NCBI GenBank assembly: GCA_016235555.1
Contig: JACRKC010000088.1
Span: forward strand, 62,001-126,000
Reading direction: 5' to 3'
Length of the DNA: 64,000 nucleotides
Source of the DNA: Verrucomicrobiota bacterium
Lineage (GTDB): Bacteria; Verrucomicrobiota; Verrucomicrobiia; Opitutales; Opitutaceae
The notes beneath the pieces were generated by a model that saw nothing but the letters and a program-made list of their open reading frames with translations, searched no databases and was not told the DNA's origin. Shown here in pieces: positions 35,650 to 43,598 of this stretch (positions are counted from its first letter, which is position 1; every line of letters starts with the position of its first letter). The translations under genes were made by a program, and so were the position numbers.

Positions 35650-35871
35650 TCAATTCCGGCCGTGGCAGGCGCAATTGCCGCCGCACGGCTGCGGGGGCGG
35701 GGCGGCCTTTTGCGCGACGAAACCGTAGCCGCCGGCGATCACGCGGCGGACCGGTTTGCCGGTTTCGGGATGGCGGGTGAGGGCCGTGTCCTTCATCGAC
35801 TGCCGCACCTCGAAGCGCTGCGGCTGCTCGCCGGTCTTTTGTGGAATGGTTTCGTAAACGTAGGTGGTCAT
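35650..35871 (-). CDS. FmdB-like small protein with displaced cysteines
   Basis: 73 residues. MTTYVYETIPQ and the later GKPVRRVIAGGYGF follow the pattern of FmdB-type regulatory zinc ribbons. The two N-terminal CxxC cysteine pairs usual for that family are not there. Instead CGGNCACH closes the protein, giving three cysteines and one histidine at the C-terminus. It may bind metal differently or have another role. It is first of a two-gene unit with DUF5069. Confidence 0.6.
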   Translation of the reverse strand: MTTYVYETIPQKTGEQPQRFEVRQSMKDTALTRHPETGKPVRRVIAGGYGFVAQKAAPPPQPCGGNCACHGRN

Positions 35872-35931
35872 CGGAAGTAGTTGTGCGGCCTCGTTTGAGT
35901 GTGGAGAGTGCGGCCGAAGTCAAATCACGCC

Positions 35932-36297
35932 GTGAAAAACGCCAACGTTGTCCGCAATTTCTACGTTTTGCCGTGCTGCCTGCTGTTGCTGAACCTCTGC
36001 ATCGAACTCGTCAGCTACAAGGCCAAGGTCATCGACGACGTGCTGCTGCGCACGGCCGCGATCATCGGGATGGTGCTCTTCGGCGGCTCGGTGGTCGCCT
36101 GGATCGCGGCCCCGGCGATCGAGGCTGGCGTAAACTGGATGCACCGCGGGAGCCGGCGGAGTTGGGGCGCGGTGGGGGAAATCCTGTTTCTTCTCGCGCT
36201 CGGGGTCGTGATTTTCTGGCTCTACTATCGCGTCTACATCGCCGGCCCGGAGTCGGTGCTGCCGGCGGAATGGCACAATCCGCCGCACCGAAAGTAA
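35932..36297 (+). CDS. Small multi-pass membrane protein, unknown
   Basis: 121 residues from GTG 35932 (an earlier GTG at 35899 adds 11 basic residues). Three hydrophobic segments are visible: FYVLPCCLLLLNLCIELVS, IIGMVLFGGSVVAWIAAPAI and ILFLLALGVVIFWLYYRVYI. No family was recognised. It is divergent from the FmdB-like gene. Sequence composition looks coding, and the end is followed directly by a block of palindromes. Confidence 0.6.
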   Translation: MKNANVVRNFYVLPCCLLLLNLCIELVSYKAKVIDDVLLRTAAIIGMVLFGGSVVAWIAAPAIEAGVNWMHRGSRRSWGAVGEILFLLALGVVIFWLYYRVYIAGPESVLPAEWHNPPHRK

Positions 36298-36301
36298 ACA
36301 T

Positions 36302-36451
36302 CCCCGGAGCAAGCTCCGGGGCATTTCACCAAGCCCCCCACCATGTCCGCATCACGTTCTCCGAACCTGGTCGCTGCGAGCGTGAGCGAGTGGTTCCGCG
36401 TCCACTCGCTCACGTTCGCGGCGACACCGACCAAGCCGAAGCAAGCTTCGG
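36302..36451. repeat. Three palindromes in tandem
   Basis: First, CCCCGGAGC-AA-GCTCCGGGG (36302-36321). Second, arms 36370-36393 and 36402-36425 pair at 22 of 24 positions and share an 18-base word (GCGAGCGTGAGCGAGTGG) with the element at 52725. Third, CCGAAGC-AA-GCTTCGG (36436-36451). The first and third share the loop AA and the layout NNGC-AA-GCNN with different stems. Confidence 0.75.
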
Positions 36452-36498
36452 GGGATCGGACCCAAAGAAAATGAACCCGGAGCGCGGCGCCGCGAACG

Positions 36499-37785
36499 CT
36501 ATCCGCCGGACCCCGAGCCGCTGCCGCCGCCGCGGGCGGGTTTGTCGATTTTGGCGATGACGGTCGCTTCCTTCAGATAGTCGGGATCGATCTCGAGGCC
36601 CATGCCGGGGGCGGTGGGGACGCGGATCTTGCCGTCGACGACCTTGAAGTCGGGTTTATACCAACTCGGCGTCTGCTGCGGCGCGCGCCAGGGATATTCC
36701 ATGAAAGGCGCGGCGTTTTTCGTGCACGACGCAAACTGCAGGATATTCACGGAGGTCGCGCCGGTCTGGGTGTTGTGCGGCACGATGGTTCGGCCGAGTT
36801 TCCCGGCCATACGCGCGACGCGCTTTGCGCGGATGAGGCCGCCGTTGTAGTTGATGTCGGGCTGCGCGATTTGCATCACGCCGTTGCGCAGCGCCCAGTC
36901 GAACTGCCAGAGACTCGAGTTCTGCTCGCCGTAGGCGATGGGGATGCGGAGCGCCTGGGCGACGGCCTGCGTCTCGGAGAGTTCTTCCCATGGACAGGGC
37001 TCCTCGAAGAAATCGTAGTTCAGCTCTTCGAGCAGCCGGCCGATGCGGATGGCGTTGGGCACGTCGTAGGAACCGTTGGCGTCGGCGCGGAGGACGATTT
37101 GGTCGCCAAGTTTTTCGCGGGCGCGTTTGAGCAGCGTCTCCGTGCGACCGGGGTAGGCATCGAGGTTGCGGCTCATGCGGCCGCCGATCTTGAACTTCAC
37201 CGACTTCGCACCCGTGGCGGGCACCCCGCGTTCGTAAACCGCCACTTCTTCCTCGGCGGAGAGGATGCGGTCGGAACCGGAGAGGTAGACGGGGACTTCG
37301 GTGCGGATGACACCGCCGAGGAGGGCGCCGACGGATTTGCCGGAGATTTTTCCAAGGAGGTCGAGGAGGCTTTGCTCGCAGTAGGCGACAGGACACCAGA
37401 AGGGAATGCCGGCGAGCTTGTAGTTGGCGCGGTAAACGGCGTCGACGAGCGATTCGAGCTGGCGCGCGTCCTTGCCGATGAATTGCGGGGCGACGAGGCG
37501 CTCGAAGATGGAGAGAAAGTCCTCGACCTGTTTGGTGCCGGTGATGCCGATGGCGCCGTTTTTCGCGCGGGTGCGGACGAAGAAGTTGTTGCCGCGTTTC
37601 AGCATCTCAATCGATTCCACGATCACCGGATCCTTGATCTGGCCCGGCAGATCAAACATGGGCTGCTCGGCTTCGCGGATGAGCGGGCGCAGGGCCGGAT
37701 CGGCGGCGGCGAGTGGGTCGGGCAGGGAAGCGGCGAGTGTCGCGCCGCCAGTGAGTTTCAGCCAGTCGCGTCGGGAGAGGTGCAT
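36499..37785 (-). CDS. Enolase-superfamily enzyme (mandelate racemase-like) with export leader
   Basis: 428 residues from ATG 37785 (LSRRDWLKLTGGATLAASLP resembles a Tat leader with the RR motif). The body has the N-terminal capping domain, then the barrel: KFKIGG (KxK base), RADANG (metal Asp), FEEPCPW (metal Glu), and VPHNTQTG (general-base His). These enzymes abstract the alpha-proton of carboxylates, for example sugar-acid dehydratases. It ends in a Gly/Ser-rich tail. It lies 50 bases downstream of the phytase-like gene on the same strand. The specific substrate is not evident. Confidence 0.8.
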   Translation of the reverse strand: MHLSRRDWLKLTGGATLAASLPDPLAAADPALRPLIREAEQPMFDLPGQIKDPVIVESIEMLKRGNNFFVRTRAKNGAIGITGTKQVEDFLSIFERLVAPQFIGKDARQLESLVDAVYRANYKLAGIPFWCPVAYCEQSLLDLLGKISGKSVGALLGGVIRTEVPVYLSGSDRILSAEEEVAVYERGVPATGAKSVKFKIGGRMSRNLDAYPGRTETLLKRAREKLGDQIVLRADANGSYDVPNAIRIGRLLEELNYDFFEEPCPWEELSETQAVAQALRIPIAYGEQNSSLWQFDWALRNGVMQIAQPDINYNGGLIRAKRVARMAGKLGRTIVPHNTQTGATSVNILQFASCTKNAAPFMEYPWRAPQQTPSWYKPDFKVVDGKIRVPTAPGMGLEIDPDYLKEATVIAKIDKPARGGGSGSGSGG

Positions 37786-37835
37786 GGTTTGGGGTAGGGA
37801 GATTGACGGCCAGTCGCCTCCGGGGATACCCCCCG

Positions 37836-40619
37836 TCAAGGCACTTCGTAGACTTCGACGATCGCGTAGCCGCCGGCGCCGACGGGGGTGATTTGCGCGG
37901 TGTAGGGGCCGGGCGGGAGCGTGATGAGGAGGATTGCGTCCTTGCTGGCGAGGTTGGCCACGGCGAAGGCGCCGACGCTGGCGCCGATGGAGCTGAGTTG
38001 CGTGTCGCCGCCCCAGTCGTTGTTGGCGGCGATGGTCTGCTGGGTCCCGTTCAAGAGCGCCAACTGCGGGTCCGCCATGGCGGTCGCGATGTTGAAGGGA
38101 GCGTTCGCGAGGGTGGGGCCGATGGCGCGGAGGAGGACGGTGCGCGCGGTGGTGCCGCCGACGTAGAAGCCGACGGTGAGCGAGCCGCCGGTCGCAATCT
38201 GCTTCAAGACGGAGACGTTGATGAGGCGGGGCGTCGTGGCGGTGACGCTTGCGGCGGAAGTGGCGTCGTAGAGTTCGGCGATGACCGTGCCGGCGGTCGG
38301 GCCGACACCGGAGACCTGGACGGTGTAGTTGCCGGACGCGAGCGCGGGCTGGAGGATGGCGGCGTCGAGCGACGCGGCGGACGAGTAGGCAAAGGCTCCG
38401 ACCTGCGCGAAGGCCGTGCCGAGGGCGGTGGTGCCACCCCAGTTGTCATTGGTGGCAACGGTGACGTTGGGCGAGGCGGTGGTGTTGATGAGCGTCATCG
38501 TGGGGTCGGCGAGAAACCCGGTGACGCCGAGTTGGACGAGTGACGGGCCGGCGGCGCGCGCGAGCAACGCCTTGGTCCCGGAGGTGCCGGTGCCGCCGAC
38601 GACCGTGCCCATGGTCATCGTTTCGCCGGCGACGAGCGGCGTGAGAATCGAGAGGTTGATCAGGCGGCCGAGGTCGGCGGCGGAGACGGCGACGACATTG
38701 AGCGCAGCGGTGCTGGTGGCGGTGCCGGAAGTGTTGGAGGCGATGACGGTGTAGTTGCCAGAGTCGGCGATCTGCGGGCTGGTCAGGACGAGCAGGCGGC
38801 TGGTGGCGCCGGCGATCTCGGTGCCGTCGCGTTGCCAGCGGTAGGTGGTGGCGTTGGTGGCGGTGGCACTGAAGACGACCGTGCTGCCGACGGCGACCGT
38901 CTGCGAGGCGGGCGGTGCGGTGAACGCGGGGGCGTTGGTGCCGTTGACGAAAAGAGTGGCGGTCGTGCTGGTGACCGAGCCGTTGGCGTTGGTCACGACG
39001 ACGGCGTAAGGGCCGGCGTCGGACGGTTGGGCACTGGAGATCGTGAGCGTGGCGCTGGTCGCGCCGCCGATCGCGAGGCCGCCTTTGGTCCATTGGTAGC
39101 CCGGGGTCGGAAAGCCGACGGCGGTGACCGACAGGTTTGCCGGTTGGTTGATCTGGGCGGTGGTGCTGGCGGGAGCAGTGACGATGGCGGGAATCGACTG
39201 CGTGCCCGGGAGGGTCAGCCGGTAGACGAGCACCATCGTGTCGATGTTGGGTGACGCGCTGTAGGACTTGCCGTCCTGGGTGCCGTTGCCGGTGGAGAAG
39301 TCGTTGTCGTTGCCGACGAGGAGAAAGTAGTCGTCGGGAGCAGCGGGATCGAGGGCGGACACGAGGGCGAGACTTTCCCAGCCGGCGGCGAGATTGTCGG
39401 AGCTGTCGTTGCTGCTGTTCTTGAGGCCGAATTTGTCGAGCTGCTGCTCGTCGTTGAGGTTGACGAGCACGGTCGCGGTGGCGGGCGTGATGTCGTTGGC
39501 GAGCACGCCGTTTTGTGCGAGCGGGAATGATGGGCTGTCGTAGCTGCGGCCCGCGATGTTGGTCGCCGTGCCGGTGTCGTAGAGAAGCACGGCGCGGTAG
39601 CCCGACTTGGTGGTGGTGGCGCCGCGGCCATTGCCATCGTGCGCGAGGACGAGAAACCGGCGGGAATCCAGCGTGACGAGTTCGTGGGCCTCGGCGACGT
39701 CCCGCGCGGCCGAGGTGAAGAGCGGCAGCGTCAGCACCCATTCGCCGGTCAGCACGGGCGCGGATGGCGTGGAGATGTCGTAGGCGAGGAGGCGGGTGTA
39801 GCGGTTCTGGCCGGAGCTGGTGTCCTGCCGCGTCGCGGCCTGCATGAGGGCGTAGAGCGTGCGGCTGTCGGCGGAGAGGGTGAGGCCTTCGAGGCCCTTG
39901 TTGTTGGCGCGTCCGGCGACCGGGTCGCTGGGCGAAACAGCGGGCTGACCGGCAGCGGGATTGTCGGAGGAGAAGGAGTCGGCGCCGTTGCGTTTCGGGA
40001 TCAAGGCCTCGGGGGGACGGACGACGCCCGTGAGGATCCCGGTGGCGCTGAAGCGGTGGATATAGGGACCGTATTCATCGCCGACGAAGAAGGTGCCATC
40101 GGGCATCACGGCCAGGCTCTCGGCATCGAGGGACAGGCTGCCGTTGAACGCCTGGGGCAGGCGCGGCGTGATGCCCGCGCGCAGGCCCGCGGTGGTGGCG
40201 CTGGGGTCCAGGCCGGTAAGCGAGCGACCATCGGCTTCCACGAGCAGGGTGGTTTCAGCGATCGATAGCGAAAGCTGATCCTGTTTCGAGGAGCCGTTGG
40301 CGTCCGGTTTGAAACTGAGGGCGAGCCGCTGGCGGCGGGCGCGGTAGTTCGTCGTCACGCCGGACTTGGTGTAGCCGCGGTCCGGCTGGGCATAGAGGGT
40401 GGCCGTGTAGGTGCCGCTGGAATTTTTCCGCCATGTGCCGGGCGCGACGGCGAGTCCCGACATCGAGCCGAATGTCTCGCCCAGCCGGTCCTTCTGATCG
40501 TGGTCGATGCGACCGACGCCGACGAGGCCCTGGTTCGTGGCCGATTGGGCCGGGCCGGAGGTGGCGCCCACCACGGCGGCGACGACGAACGCGAATCCGA
40601 GCGAGGTGACGCGAGACAT
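37836..40619 (-). CDS. Secreted phytase/esterase-like protein with Ig-like and C-terminal modules
   Basis: 927 residues from ATG 40619. A signal peptide (FAFVVAAVVGATSGPAQSA) is followed by an esterase-like-phytase beta-propeller domain (about 25-520; DAESLAVMPDGTFFVGDEYGPYIHRF, GLEGLTLSADSRTLYALMQ). Next come two Ig-like repeats (SYQWTKGG-type GYQWTKGGLAIGG, and YRWQRDGTEIAGATS), then two ~130-residue modules beginning RLINLSILT and RLINVSVLK and ending VEVYEVP. The same modules occur in the CotH and PhoD-like proteins in this window. The propeller may hydrolyse phosphate or carboxyl esters outside the cell; the activity is inferred from family likeness only. Confidence 0.78.
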   Translation of the reverse strand: MSRVTSLGFAFVVAAVVGATSGPAQSATNQGLVGVGRIDHDQKDRLGETFGSMSGLAVAPGTWRKNSSGTYTATLYAQPDRGYTKSGVTTNYRARRQRLALSFKPDANGSSKQDQLSLSIAETTLLVEADGRSLTGLDPSATTAGLRAGITPRLPQAFNGSLSLDAESLAVMPDGTFFVGDEYGPYIHRFSATGILTGVVRPPEALIPKRNGADSFSSDNPAAGQPAVSPSDPVAGRANNKGLEGLTLSADSRTLYALMQAATRQDTSSGQNRYTRLLAYDISTPSAPVLTGEWVLTLPLFTSAARDVAEAHELVTLDSRRFLVLAHDGNGRGATTTKSGYRAVLLYDTGTATNIAGRSYDSPSFPLAQNGVLANDITPATATVLVNLNDEQQLDKFGLKNSSNDSSDNLAAGWESLALVSALDPAAPDDYFLLVGNDNDFSTGNGTQDGKSYSASPNIDTMVLVYRLTLPGTQSIPAIVTAPASTTAQINQPANLSVTAVGFPTPGYQWTKGGLAIGGATSATLTISSAQPSDAGPYAVVVTNANGSVTSTTATLFVNGTNAPAFTAPPASQTVAVGSTVVFSATATNATTYRWQRDGTEIAGATSRLLVLTSPQIADSGNYTVIASNTSGTATSTAALNVVAVSAADLGRLINLSILTPLVAGETMTMGTVVGGTGTSGTKALLARAAGPSLVQLGVTGFLADPTMTLINTTASPNVTVATNDNWGGTTALGTAFAQVGAFAYSSAASLDAAILQPALASGNYTVQVSGVGPTAGTVIAELYDATSAASVTATTPRLINVSVLKQIATGGSLTVGFYVGGTTARTVLLRAIGPTLANAPFNIATAMADPQLALLNGTQQTIAANNDWGGDTQLSSIGASVGAFAVANLASKDAILLITLPPGPYTAQITPVGAGGYAIVEVYEVP

Positions 40620-40725
40620 CGGTGTCAGCTTTCGGGCAGGCCGGCCGGGGAGTCGAACGCAAAGCGTGCCGGGCGGTTTTTTCGGTTGCCTGCGTGGGAG
40701 GGCTTCGCGATGCATAGGGCGCAGG

Positions 40726-41580
40726 ATGCCCCTTGACTCCGCCCAACGCGATCGCCGCGAGATAAAGTATGTCATCAGCGAGCACACGGCCCTCGCGGTG
40801 CGGTCGTTCGTGAATTGCTACATCGAACCGGATGAGTGCGCCTTGGGGAAACTGGACAACTCCTACCCGGTGCACTCGCTCTATCTCGATTCGGACCGCC
40901 TGCACACGTTCTGGGCGGTGGAACTGGGCGAGCGGAACCGATTCAAGCTGCGCATCCGCTACTACGACGACGCGCCGGAGTCCCCGGTGTTTTGTGAGAT
41001 CAAACGCCGGATCAACGACGGCATCGTCAAACAGCGGGCCCGGCTGCGCCGCGACGCGATCGGTCCGCTGCTCGACGGCACGGCGCCCCGGCGCGAACAC
41101 CTCCACAAGTGGAAGCCGCAGGACTGGTCCGACCTGCTCGACTTCTGGGAGTTGGTGGAGCGCTTTCAGGCGGCGCCGCGGCTGCACAATTACTATATGC
41201 GCGAGGCCTATGTGAGCCGCGGCAAGTCCGACGTGCGGGTGACCATCGACCGCAATGTGCAGGTCGAACCGGAATTCGGCTCGGACCTGCTGGCCTCGAT
41301 GAAAAGCCCGCGCCTGATCTTCAACGGTGTCGTGATTCTGGAACTCAAGTATGTCGACCGCATGCCGGCTTGGATGATCGAGATGGTGCGCGGATTTGAT
41401 TTGAAACGTTCAAGCGCCGCCAAATATGTCACGGGCGTGGAAGCCCTGGGACAGAACCAAGTCGCCCGTCGACGCACCGGATTCGAGTGGGGACATGCCG
41501 TCACCAACGCAGCAACGAGCGCGCCGTGGCTCGATGCCTCGATCGATGTCCGCGGCTCGCTTGGTCCCAGCCACCGATGA
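40726..41580 (+). CDS. VTC-domain polyphosphate polymerase-like protein
   Basis: 284 residues from ATG 40726. The residues lining the VTC/triphosphate-tunnel active site are recognisable: RREIKY (E12, K14), LRIRYY (R76, R78), FCEIKRR (E91, K93), QRARL (R104, R106), YMREAY (R159), DVRVTID (R171, D175) and ILELKYVD (E206, K208). VTC enzymes polymerise the gamma-phosphate of ATP into polyphosphate. It is coupled by ATGA to DUF4956, its usual genomic companion. It is divergent from the phytase-like gene, with 106 bases between the starts. Confidence 0.86.
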   Translation: MPLDSAQRDRREIKYVISEHTALAVRSFVNCYIEPDECALGKLDNSYPVHSLYLDSDRLHTFWAVELGERNRFKLRIRYYDDAPESPVFCEIKRRINDGIVKQRARLRRDAIGPLLDGTAPRREHLHKWKPQDWSDLLDFWELVERFQAAPRLHNYYMREAYVSRGKSDVRVTIDRNVQVEPEFGSDLLASMKSPRLIFNGVVILELKYVDRMPAWMIEMVRGFDLKRSSAAKYVTGVEALGQNQVARRRTGFEWGHAVTNAATSAPWLDASIDVRGSLGPSHR

Positions 41581-42260
41581 ATGCCCTGCTAACCGGAGAT
41601 ATTGGCGCCGCCCCCACCAGCTTCCCGCTCGTCGGGTTGTCGCTGTTGCTCGCGTTCCTGTGCGGCCAGCTGTCGGCGTGGATCTACATCTGGACGCACA
41701 CGGGAATCTCCTACTCGCGTTCGTTCGTGGTGTCGCTGGTGGTGCTGCCGGTGCTGGTGGCGCTGGTGTTGTGCGTGATGTCGAACAACATCTTCACGGC
41801 CTTCGGCCTGATCGCCATCTTCGCGGTCGTGCGGTTCCGCAACGTGCTCCGCGACACGCTCGATACCTGCTACATCCTTTCGACGATCATCCTCGGCGCG
41901 GCGTGCGGCACGCAGAAATTCTCGTCGGCGGTGATCGGGCTGCTCGCGCTGTCGGCGTTGTTCCTGTTTTTGTGGATCACGGCCTCGGGCTCGCGGCATC
42001 GCTTCGACCTGATCCTCAATCTCAAATGGGCGCGGCCGGCGTCGGAACTCGGCGTGGTGGATCACGCGCTGGAACGACATTGCCTGCGCGTGCATATCGC
42101 GAACCAGCATTTTGCGCAGGGCGTCGAGGGCGGTGACCTGTCCTACCGGCTCCTGCTGCGCGATCCGAGGCGCGCGAGCGAACTGCTGAACGAACTGGCT
42201 TCGGTGCCCGGGGTGGAACGGGTGTCGAGCGTGCAGGCGGCTGACGAATCGGAGATCTAG
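41577..42260 (+). CDS. DUF4956 membrane protein
   Basis: 227 residues with about four hydrophobic segments (LSLLLAFLCGQLSAWIYIW, VVLPVLVALVLCVM, ILSTIILGAACGT, VIGLLALSALFLFLWI) and a soluble C-terminus with an ACT-like alternating pattern (RLLLRDPRRASELLNELASVPGVERV). RFRNVLRDTLDT after the second segment is characteristic of DUF4956. The family is regularly encoded next to VTC-domain and CotH genes. It probably works with the polymerase at the membrane, for example by guiding polyphosphate across it, but this is inference. Confidence 0.82.
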   Translation: MNALLTGDIGAAPTSFPLVGLSLLLAFLCGQLSAWIYIWTHTGISYSRSFVVSLVVLPVLVALVLCVMSNNIFTAFGLIAIFAVVRFRNVLRDTLDTCYILSTIILGAACGTQKFSSAVIGLLALSALFLFLWITASGSRHRFDLILNLKWARPASELGVVDHALERHCLRVHIANQHFAQGVEGGDLSYRLLLRDPRRASELLNELASVPGVERVSSVQAADESEI

Positions 42261-42263
42261 CCC

Positions 42264-43367
42264 ATGAACGACCCGCGCATTCTCGGCCCCATCCCGACAC
42301 CGCCCGCGCAACGCTGGCGCGAAATCCGGCTGCTGTATGTCCCGCGCGTGGTGTTCGCGGTCGGGGTGATCGTCGCCGCCTGGATGTGGAATCGCTGGGT
42401 GACGCCGGCGACGTTGATCGCCGAGGCCGAGGCGCCCCACGCCGAGGTGCGCACCTCGGCGGCCGGCACATTGACGGCGCTGAAAGTTGCGATCCTGCAG
42501 CCGGTGAAGGCGGGCGAGGTCGTGGCGCTGGTGGCACATGTGAGCCCGCAGGTGGCCGAGGCCACCCTCGCGGTCGTGCGCGCCGAGTTGCAGGAGATGG
42601 CGGCAACGATGGCGGGGGCGACGGACCGCCAGCGGGTGGCGCTGGAATTTGAGCGGCTGCAGATCGATTGGATGATGCGGCGCGTGGAACTGGCGGACTT
42701 GAACGGCAAGCTTCAGCAGACCGAGGCGGATCTGGCCCGCGCGGAGGCGTTGTTCAAACAAGGCCTGGTGACCGAGCAGTCGATCGCGCAATTGCGCGTG
42801 GCGAGGGATTCACTGGTCGCCCAACTGACGGAACAGACCCGGTTGGTGAATCACCTCGAACCGATTGTGCGCAGCCACGCGCCGAAGGATGAAAAGGACA
42901 GCAGCCTTGCGCCTCAAAGCGCGCTGTCGGCGGCCATCGGCGTGGCGGAAGCAAAGCTGAAGCTGGCGGAAGCGCAGTCGTTGCCGCAACCGCTGATCGC
43001 GCCGATCGATGGCGTGGTTTCGGTGGTGAGTCGTCGTCCGGGTGAAAATCTCGCCACGGGCGACAGCATCGTGCGGATCGCGTCGACCAAGCCTGAGCGG
43101 CTCGTCGGTTTCCTGCGCCAGCCGATCGCGATGGACATCAAGCCGGGCATGCCGGCGCAAATCCGGTCGCGCGGGCAAGGCCGTCAGCTCGCCCAGACCA
43201 CGGTTGCGGGTGTGGGCCCCGCGATGGAACCGATTTCGCTGTCGATGCAGGCGGCGCTGCGACTGCCGACCAACGTCGCCCCGGAATCGGGGTTGCGGGT
43301 GCACGTGGTGTTGCCGGCGGGCTTTCAGGTGAAGCCAGGCGAGATTGTCGACGTGGTTCTCCAGTGA
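42264..43367 (+). CDS. HlyD-like membrane-fusion/adaptor protein
   Basis: 367 residues. One membrane anchor (VVFAVGVIVAAWMW, about 29-43), then split lipoyl halves (GTLTALKVAILQPVKAGEVV and PLIAPIDGVVSVVSRRPGENLATGDSIV) around long coiled-coil helices (roughly 90-225). A beta-barrel end follows (FQVKPGEIVDVVL). It starts three bases after DUF4956 and so belongs to the same operon. Normally such adaptors serve a pump; here no pump is present, and it may instead link the VTC/DUF4956 unit to the outer envelope. Confidence 0.8.
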   Translation: MNDPRILGPIPTPPAQRWREIRLLYVPRVVFAVGVIVAAWMWNRWVTPATLIAEAEAPHAEVRTSAAGTLTALKVAILQPVKAGEVVALVAHVSPQVAEATLAVVRAELQEMAATMAGATDRQRVALEFERLQIDWMMRRVELADLNGKLQQTEADLARAEALFKQGLVTEQSIAQLRVARDSLVAQLTEQTRLVNHLEPIVRSHAPKDEKDSSLAPQSALSAAIGVAEAKLKLAEAQSLPQPLIAPIDGVVSVVSRRPGENLATGDSIVRIASTKPERLVGFLRQPIAMDIKPGMPAQIRSRGQGRQLAQTTVAGVGPAMEPISLSMQAALRLPTNVAPESGLRVHVVLPAGFQVKPGEIVDVVLQ

Positions 43368-43453
43368 CGCCGGAGTGCGGCGGGTGACTGGGCAAGGAAA
43401 TGGGTGAGGGCGGCGGGAGTGCGTCTCGCTCTCCTCATGTCGACCGCAGAGCT

Positions 43454-43515
43454 GTAGGAATGGTGGTTTTCAGTCGCCGGGTTCGGGCGGCGGCGCTTGA
43501 AAAGCGCCACTCCTG
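43454..43515. repeat. Imperfect inverted repeat with CTGTAG border
   Basis: GTAGGAATGGTGGTTTTC (from 43454) pairs with GAAAAGCGCCACTCCTGC (ending 43515), with several mismatches. The left border is CTGTAG as in the 16027 element. It lies between the convergent HlyD-like and CotH genes. Confidence 0.5.
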
Positions 43516-43598
43516 CCGCGGCGGCGCAAAGACGGAGATGCACGTGGGCGTGCGGAGATCACCCCCTCCCAGGCGCTGACTGCGGGCGGCGAATGCGC

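Noticed and set aside
10833-43440. Shared ~17-base word (CTCCTCA-GTCG-CCGC type) behind the TolC-like and HlyD-like genes
   Set aside because: Only two copies with mismatches; too short to separate from chance in GC-rich gaps.
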